A stretch of DNA of 20,950 nt, from assembly GCA_026388755.1 (NCBI GenBank), contig JAPLJE010000341.1, forward strand, positions 1 through 20,950, written 5' to 3'. Below are positions 16,251 to 20,950 of this stretch, piece by piece. The first letter of the stretch is position 1, and every line of letters starts with the position of its first letter. The translations under genes and the position numbers were made by a program. Origin of the DNA: Deltaproteobacteria bacterium. GTDB lineage: Bacteria > Desulfobacterota > Desulfobacteria > Desulfobacterales > Desulfatirhabdiaceae. The notes under the pieces were generated by a model. It was not told where the DNA came from and ran no database searches. It saw only the letters and a list, made by a program, of their open reading frames with translations.

Positions 16251-16301
16251 GACAGGCTGAAGTTTATAATCTCCGCATTCAGCCTTCTTCTTCAGCCTGT
16301 C
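16251..16301. promoter_or_regulatory. Inverted repeat between the two acyl-CoA dehydrogenase genes
   Basis: GACAGGCTGAAG (16251-16262) and CTTCAGCCTGTC (16290-16301) are perfect 12-bp arms. A second copy of TTCAGCC at 16278-16284 could pair instead with GGCTGAA (16255-16261), so two mutually exclusive hairpins are possible. On the - strand the outer hairpin is followed by CTTTAAAAAC, a poor T tract. It could attenuate or stabilise the operon transcript. Confidence 0.5.
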
Positions 16302-16314
16302 CAGGTTGTGACTG

Positions 16315-17420
16315 TTATAGAATAAATCTGGAGATGATCTCCTTCATGATTTCGGTAGTTCCGCCGCCAATGGAAAGAATCCGGTTGTCCCGGTAAAGCC
16401 GCTCGACCAGATACCCACGCATAAAACCGTATCCGCCAAAAATCTGTACCGCATCGTAAGTGACCTTGTCGCTGACGTTGCAGGCAAAGTTCTTGGCCAT
16501 GGAGATTTCCTTGATCTGGTCAACGCTGGCATCGATCCTGGCTGCTATCCGGTAAGTAAATTCACGGCTCACCTCAACCATAGTAGCCATATCCGCCAGC
16601 TTGTGGCGGGTGACCTGAAAGGACTTGAGGGATTTTCCAAAAGCCTTCCGCTCTTTTGAATATTGAATGGATGCCTCCAGTGCAAGCTGAGCGGTCATAT
16701 TGGCGATGATTGCCAGCTGAAGCCGTTCGGACTGAAAATTTCCCATGATGCCATAAAATCCCTGGTTTTCCTCTCCCAGTAAATTGTCCACCGGAACCCT
16801 GCAGTTGTCAAAATAAATCTGTGCCGTATCCGATGACCACCACCCTGTTTTTTTCAGCTTTTCGGATACGGAATAGCCCGGAGTTTTGGATTCGATGACA
16901 AGCAAGCTGATGCCATGTGCGCCTTCTTCTCCGGTTCGGACCGCACAGGTGATCTGATCAGCCCTGCAGCCGCTGGTAATTAAGGCCTTGCTGCCGTTAA
17001 CGATATAATAATCGCTATCCCGAATCGCCGTGGTCTGAAGATTTGCCACATCCGAGCCGCCGCCAGGCTCGGTAATGGCCAGGGCCGCGATCTTTTCTCC
17101 GGCCAAAACCTGCGGTAAAAAACGTTTTTTCTGCTCTTCGGTTCCCATTCTGACGATCGGCGGAAGGGCAATGTTCAGCGACCCCAGGCTGGCCACAAAT
17201 CCGCCGGATCCGGCGCGCATCAGCTCTTCCCAGACAGCGATCTGAAAAAAAATATCCCCCGGGGTCCCACCATATGCTTCCGGATAACCGGTTCTTCCCA
17301 CTCTTCAATAAATGGCGTGATTTCACCGGTTACGAACTCTTTGACGGAGCGGCGAACCAGTTGATGCGATTTGCCAAAATATTCCTGAAACCCGGATTGA
17401 TCCTTGAATTCATATGTCAT
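16315..17420 (-). pseudogene. Short-type acyl-CoA dehydrogenase, frameshifted near the N-terminus
   Basis: The N-terminal helix region (17420 to about 17295: KSHQLVRRSVKEFVTGEITP followed by FIEEWEE) and the remainder (from about 17300: TGYPEAYGGTPGDIFFQ onward) lie in different frames. Acyl-CoA dehydrogenases have about 19-20 residues between them (AGxxPRELxxKxGELGFLGI), so near 58 nt are missing at about 17297. The large part is well conserved: ITEPGGGSDVANLQTTA (FAD/substrate segment), KKTGWWSSDTAQIYFDNCRV, KAFGKSLKSFQVTRHKLADM and FGGYGFMRGYLVERLYRDNR. The C-terminal motif is GGGTTEI, lacking the usual YEGT Glu; Glu in NFQSERLQLA fits the alternative base position of isovaleryl-CoA dehydrogenase-type members. 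AGGA precedes the ATG. Substrate cannot be told. Confidence 0.85.
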
Positions 17421-17461
17421 AGCGCGTCCTGATCATTAGTGTAAAAGTGATATTTTTTGTG

Positions 17462-17593
17462 ATGTCATTGAGTTAAAGCAAAAATTTCCACTTAGAAAAA
17501 AGAAAGATTTTATTTTACCGATCGAAACCGCCCCCATGTCCCCAGTGATCAAGGGAGGACTTTCAGGGTTTTTCCCCCAAGTCAATGACATTG
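17462..17593. repeat. Recurrent CAATGACATTG-type palindrome in the 234-nt intergenic gap
   Basis: The gap between the DUF35/MaoC gene and the short dehydrogenase gene (17421-17654) holds no gene I can support. CAATGACATTG (17583-17593) is a perfect odd palindrome; a 9-of-11 copy lies at 17460-17470 (TGATGTCATTG), and the core AATGACATTG recurs at 12682-12691 after ilvE. This could be an operator or part of a dispersed intergenic repeat. Confidence 0.3.
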
Positions 17594-17654
17594 GACCCCA
17601 CGCTTTGCCCTAAATTTGTTGTCTTTGTTTCGGGAAAAGCGCTTGAAAATGATT

Positions 17655-18542
17655 TTACTCGGGTAAGGGAGAAGGTGGAATGACCAGGGCGGAGCCTTCG
17701 GCCACGAGTTCCCCTTTTTGGTTGGTCCAGGTCAGAGCCATGCGCACCCACCGTTTCTTTTCGATTTTTTCAATGATTTCGCCGGTTGCGGTAATGGTGT
17801 CGCCAAAATACGTCGGCGCTCTAAACCGGGTATTGATTTCAAGGGCAACGGTGCCAAGTCCGGGCAGTTTCATGCCCAGAACCGGTGCAATCAGGCATTG
17901 GGGAAGGGCGCCGTGGGCGATTCGTGTACCGAATGGCGTTTTCTTTGCAAATTCCTCGTTCAGGTGCATGGGGTTGAAATCCCCTGAAATGCCCGCAAAC
18001 AGGTAAACATCGGTTTCGGAAATGGTCTTGGTGAACGAGGCGGACATGCCGATTTCCAATTCATCAAAGGTGTATCCCAGTTCGATTTTGGATTTTTCAT
18101 CGGGATGGAAGTGGTCGATATCCATGATGGTGGACGTGGTTTTTTTCGCAAACACGGCCTTGACCTTAAGCCCAGGTTTCATCTGACTGATGGGAATGCC
18201 CTTGATGATGTGGATCAGGGGGGTGTCTGCGCCGTCAAGCCGGATCTGCGCCAAAATGTATGGCGGTTTTATGGGCTGATAAGGCTCTTCATAACGGATA
18301 ACTGTATAATTGGTAACTGACCCGGATGGTTTAAGTTCCACCCAGTTGTCGGTCAGTTTGGAAAAGCATATTTCACAGGTTGAGCGGGGTGGCACAAATA
18401 CTTTGTTGCAGGTGAGGCATTTGACGCCCATGATTTTTTTTTCATCCCGAAGGGCGATAAGAAACCGGCTTCCGGTTTTGCCGGCAAAATATTGATAGGG
18501 AAGGGCCAGTTTGCCTTCCACGACAAAGCAGTCTGATTGCAT
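17655..18542 (-). CDS. DUF35 OB-fold/zinc-ribbon fused to MaoC-type hydratase
   Basis: A 295-aa two-domain protein. Residues about 15-145 are a DUF35 domain: rubredoxin-like zinc ribbon with Cys42, Cys45, Cys56 and Cys59 (CLTCNKVFVPPRSTCEIC), then an OB-fold strand set (VTNYTVIRYEEPYQPIKPPY). Residues about 150-290 are a MaoC/R-hydratase hotdog with LFAGISGDFNPMH, giving the catalytic Asp178 and His183, then FGTRIAHGAL. MaoC domains hydrate 2-enoyl-CoA to 3-hydroxyacyl-CoA. DUF35 proteins partner thiolase-fold enzymes, as BbsA does with BbsB and as the DUF35 part of ChsH2 does with the Ltp2 aldolase. No thiolase is in the window. It follows the ligase fusion by 9 nt. The protein is intact. 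Confidence 0.9.
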   Translation of the reverse strand: MQSDCFVVEGKLALPYQYFAGKTGSRFLIALRDEKKIMGVKCLTCNKVFVPPRSTCEICFSKLTDNWVELKPSGSVTNYTVIRYEEPYQPIKPPYILAQIRLDGADTPLIHIIKGIPISQMKPGLKVKAVFAKKTTSTIMDIDHFHPDEKSKIELGYTFDELEIGMSASFTKTISETDVYLFAGISGDFNPMHLNEEFAKKTPFGTRIAHGALPQCLIAPVLGMKLPGLGTVALEINTRFRAPTYFGDTITATGEIIEKIEKKRWVRMALTWTNQKGELVAEGSALVIPPSPLPE

Positions 18543-18551
18543 GATCTCTCC

Positions 18552-20891
18552 TTAATCGATGATCTCAAAATATAGAATGTCATTTACCGTGCCGGTGCGT
18601 TTGTCATTCCAGACGGGCCGTACCCGGGCGCCTCTTTTGGCCAGGTCGATATCCGATGCTTTCACCTCGTGCCAGAGCGTTTCATGATCCTTGCAGCCAT
18701 CCAGAAGGAAGTGGGCGGAAATATAAGGAGTTTCCCGGCTTTCTCCGGTCAGGGGGTCGGGACTGGCATAATAGGTGATGTCAGGCGTGGCAATGACACC
18801 TTCGGGCCCGACTTCGACCCAATCGGTTGCCCGCACATGGCATTCCGCGCACACTTCACGGGGAGGAAGCTGAAGCCTGTTGCATTTGGGGCATTTGTTA
18901 GCAAGGATTTTTTTTTCTTTCAGGGCATTCAGGAATTTCCCCATGACTGGGCCCGTGGCAAACCGCTGAGAAATGGAAAGTACCTGCTTGAGGACAATCA
19001 GCTCTTCCGGCTTTTCTTCCGGTTTCCCGGCAGGGGTGTATTTTTTGAAGAATCGGGTGGCTTTGGTGAGAAGGCCAATGTCACCTTCGACCTTGAGGCG
19101 TCCGGAGGTAAATGCTGTCATGCCGTCGAGTTTTCCCAGGGTAATATCGATCCAGTCTCTTGCGGAAATGGTGGTGGTGACCTGCGGGTCGTGCAGCCCT
19201 TCCAGGACCTTTACGGTGCCGTCTTTGATGGAAACGGTCCAGTTGCCGCCACCGGAGCCGGTGATGACATAGCCGTAATTGGCGGAAATGTCCTTGATGC
19301 CGTCCGGGTTGACGCGGGACTCCATGGTTTCAAAAATATCGGCAACCGTTACCTCCGGACCTTTGCTTTTTTTTGCCCTGAGTTCTATTCCCCATTTGCG
19401 AAGATCTTTTTTCAGCACTTTTCCGATTGGGCTCCGGGGCAGGTCCTGATCCAGAATTTCGACATATTTTGGCACTTTGAAACCGGCCAGATTCTTGCGG
19501 CAGAAGCCCACGACTTCCTCCTCGGTCAGACTCTCATCCAGGGGGATGACATAAACCTTGATTTCCTCGCCCAGAATGGCATCCGGAACGCCGATGGTTG
19601 CAGCCTCCTGAATCTTGGGGTGGGTGGCCAGCAGATTGTCGATTTCCTTGGGATAAATGTTCTCACCGCCGCGAATCACCATGTCCTTGATCCGATCCAC
19701 AATGAAGATATAACCGTCTTCGTCCTTGTAGCCCACATCACCGGTATGAAGAAATCCGTTAACAATGGTCTCATCGGTCTCCTGGGGCCGGTTGAAATAG
19801 CCTTTCATGACCGCATCCCCTCCGATAATAATTTCACCCGGCTGGTTGGGAGCACATTCGTTACCGGCCTCAGCTACGATTTTGACGATCTGGCCCGGAA
19901 GGGCCAGTCCGATGGAGCCGGTTTTGCGGACACCCTCCCTCGGATTCAGGGTAGAGACGCAGGTCGCCTCTGTGAGGCCGTATCCTTCCACAATCGGGAT
20001 ATTAAAGACTTCCTGAAACCGGTTGAACGTTTCCGGTGTGAGCGGTGCGGCACCGCAGATGCCAAATTTCAATGAGCTCAGATCATATTTCTGACGGCTG
20101 GGATCTGACAGCAGAATCTGATAAACGGCTGGAACCGCTGACCAGAAATTGACCTTGTAGCGATCCACCACTTCCCAGAATTCGCTGGCGCTGAAGGATT
20201 TGCGAAGAACGAGTGTCAGTCCGATGCCCAGGCTGAAGGTGCAGGTGAGCATGGCATTGACATGAAACAGGGGCAGAAAACACAAAACTGTCTGGCGTTC
20301 TTCGAGCCGAAGCGCCTGAGTGACGCCGTCAACATCCGCCAGCACATTCCGGTGGGACAGCAGCACGCCCTTGGGGTTTCCGGTGGTTCCGGAAGTATAA
20401 AAAATATAGGCAATGTCTTCATCGTCGCAGGGGCAGACAATCGGTGATGCATCGCCGGACTGCAGTAATTTCTGAAACGAAATGTGGTCGGGTTGCGGAG
20501 AGACGCCAACTTCAATGACGGTTTCAAGATGCGGGCAGCGGCTGCGGATTTCCTTCAGGAGCGGAACGTACTGGTCTTCGATGATCAACCCCTTTCCCCT
20601 GGAGTCGTTCAGCAGGTATTCGATTTCCGGGGCTTTCCACCAGCCGTTGATGGGGCCGGCAACCGCGCCGATTTTCTGAATGGCGAAATAGGCAATCAGC
20701 GTGCCGGGGCTGTTTTGAACCAGGACATGGATAAAATCCCTTTTTTGAAATCCAAGAGACTTCAGGCTGTTAGCCAGAATGTTGACCTGGTTGCCAAAGG
20801 CTTCGTAAGAAATGGTTTCATCATAAAACTGAAGATAGGGTTCGTTTTGATAGCGGCTGACCGCCGTGTCAAGATAAGTTCCCAGATTCAT
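18552..20891 (-). CDS. Acyl-CoA ligase fused to SCP2 and DUF35 domains
   Basis: A 779-aa three-domain protein in one uninterrupted frame. Residues 1-505 are an adenylate-forming acyl-CoA synthetase: P-loop YTSGTTGNPKG (165-175), GYGLTEAT (303-310), TGD (383-385), DRIKDMVIRGGENIYP (399-414) and catalytic Lys491 in SPIGK. Residues about 515-615 are an SCP2-like lipid-binding domain (WTVSIKDGTVKVLEG, TTTISARDWIDITLGKLDG, FTSGRLKVEGD). Residues about 650-779 are DUF35: zinc ribbon with Cys667, Cys670, Cys681 and Cys684, then the OB fold. It would activate a carboxylic acid to its CoA ester, hold the hydrophobic chain, and dock with a thiolase-type partner. The combination is unusual; ligases normally stand alone. 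GGGAGG upstream of the ATG sets the start. It is the first gene of the right-arm operon visible here. The substrate is unknown. Confidence 0.92.
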   Translation of the reverse strand: MNLGTYLDTAVSRYQNEPYLQFYDETISYEAFGNQVNILANSLKSLGFQKRDFIHVLVQNSPGTLIAYFAIQKIGAVAGPINGWWKAPEIEYLLNDSRGKGLIIEDQYVPLLKEIRSRCPHLETVIEVGVSPQPDHISFQKLLQSGDASPIVCPCDDEDIAYIFYTSGTTGNPKGVLLSHRNVLADVDGVTQALRLEERQTVLCFLPLFHVNAMLTCTFSLGIGLTLVLRKSFSASEFWEVVDRYKVNFWSAVPAVYQILLSDPSRQKYDLSSLKFGICGAAPLTPETFNRFQEVFNIPIVEGYGLTEATCVSTLNPREGVRKTGSIGLALPGQIVKIVAEAGNECAPNQPGEIIIGGDAVMKGYFNRPQETDETIVNGFLHTGDVGYKDEDGYIFIVDRIKDMVIRGGENIYPKEIDNLLATHPKIQEAATIGVPDAILGEEIKVYVIPLDESLTEEEVVGFCRKNLAGFKVPKYVEILDQDLPRSPIGKVLKKDLRKWGIELRAKKSKGPEVTVADIFETMESRVNPDGIKDISANYGYVITGSGGGNWTVSIKDGTVKVLEGLHDPQVTTTISARDWIDITLGKLDGMTAFTSGRLKVEGDIGLLTKATRFFKKYTPAGKPEEKPEELIVLKQVLSISQRFATGPVMGKFLNALKEKKILANKCPKCNRLQLPPREVCAECHVRATDWVEVGPEGVIATPDITYYASPDPLTGESRETPYISAHFLLDGCKDHETLWHEVKASDIDLAKRGARVRPVWNDKRTGTVNDILYFEIID

Positions 20892-20950
20892 GGGACCTCC
20901 CTTTATATATGAAAATTGTCAGAATTCTGTGTTTCCCCGGCTTTTGGTTT

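Noticed and set aside
17560..17585. Hairpin GGG-TTTTT-CCC downstream of the DUF35/MaoC gene as a terminator
   Set aside because: Only a three-base core pairs cleanly and no T tract follows on the - strand.
17520..17654. Possible insertion-sequence remnant (reverse-strand frame reading DLGEKP...SLDHWGHGGGFDR)
   Set aside because: I could not match it to a transposase family with confidence and saw no terminal inverted repeats or target duplication.
18669..20075. 468-codon open frame on the + strand
   Set aside because: It is fully antisense to the ligase-SCP2-DUF35 gene, has no recognisable motif and reflects codon bias of the real frame.
20920..20929. CAGAATTCTG palindrome upstream of the ligase fusion gene
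   Set aside because: A single 10-bp palindrome is expected by chance; no second copy or promoter context was visible.
1..20950. CRISPR arrays, tRNA or rRNA genes
   Set aside because: No regularly spaced direct repeats and no cloverleaf or rRNA-like segments were seen on reading both strands.

Overview
The window looks like part of a chromosome from an anaerobic, Gram-negative, fatty-acid- or aromatic-using bacterium, most likely Desulfobacterota (Desulfobacterales-like). This is inferred from the gene families: DUF35-containing acyl-CoA enzymes, clustered acyl-CoA dehydrogenases, a tungsten-type aldehyde:ferredoxin oxidoreductase relic, a stand-alone NifU-like scaffold and an outer-membrane barrel. 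No 16S rRNA gene or tRNA is visible, so the taxon is only an inference.

Left arm (1-9204, all + strand, tight spacing): one operon-like block that continues from upstream. It holds a ketosynthase-like protein lacking the catalytic Cys and the first catalytic His, a FabD-like acyltransferase lacking the malonate-binding Arg, a 3-hydroxyacyl-CoA dehydrogenase, a LolD/MacB-type ABC ATPase, an FtsX/LolC-type permease broken by a frameshift, a LolA-like secreted protein, an outer-membrane beta-barrel candidate, a crotonase-fold isomerase-like protein and a TIGR01777-type SDR. Acyl-chain building enzymes next to envelope lipid-trafficking proteins suggest synthesis and export of an unusual acyl or polyene-like lipid. 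This is the most interesting candidate system here; its product cannot be read from the sequence.

Middle (9172-11240): a heavily decayed aldehyde:ferredoxin oxidoreductase gene on the - strand (at least three in-frame stops, frameshifts, internal deletions), then an AT-rich + strand hotdog thioesterase resembling the enediyne-PKS thioesterase subfamily.

Right arm (11238-20891, all - strand), in transcription order: a three-domain acyl-CoA ligase/SCP2/DUF35 fusion, a DUF35/MaoC fusion, two acyl-CoA dehydrogenase genes (each broken by a short out-of-frame deletion), a NifU-like protein closed by a clear intrinsic terminator, then ilvE and a eukaryotic-type UDP-glucose pyrophosphorylase. The first five look like a degradative acyl-CoA module whose thiolase or aldolase partner is not in the window.

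A recurring oddity is that three otherwise well-conserved genes lost a short internal conserved segment (roughly 16, 52 and 58 nt) and the reading frame with it. This is either ongoing gene decay or an assembly artefact, and it should be settled before any function is assigned to these loci.
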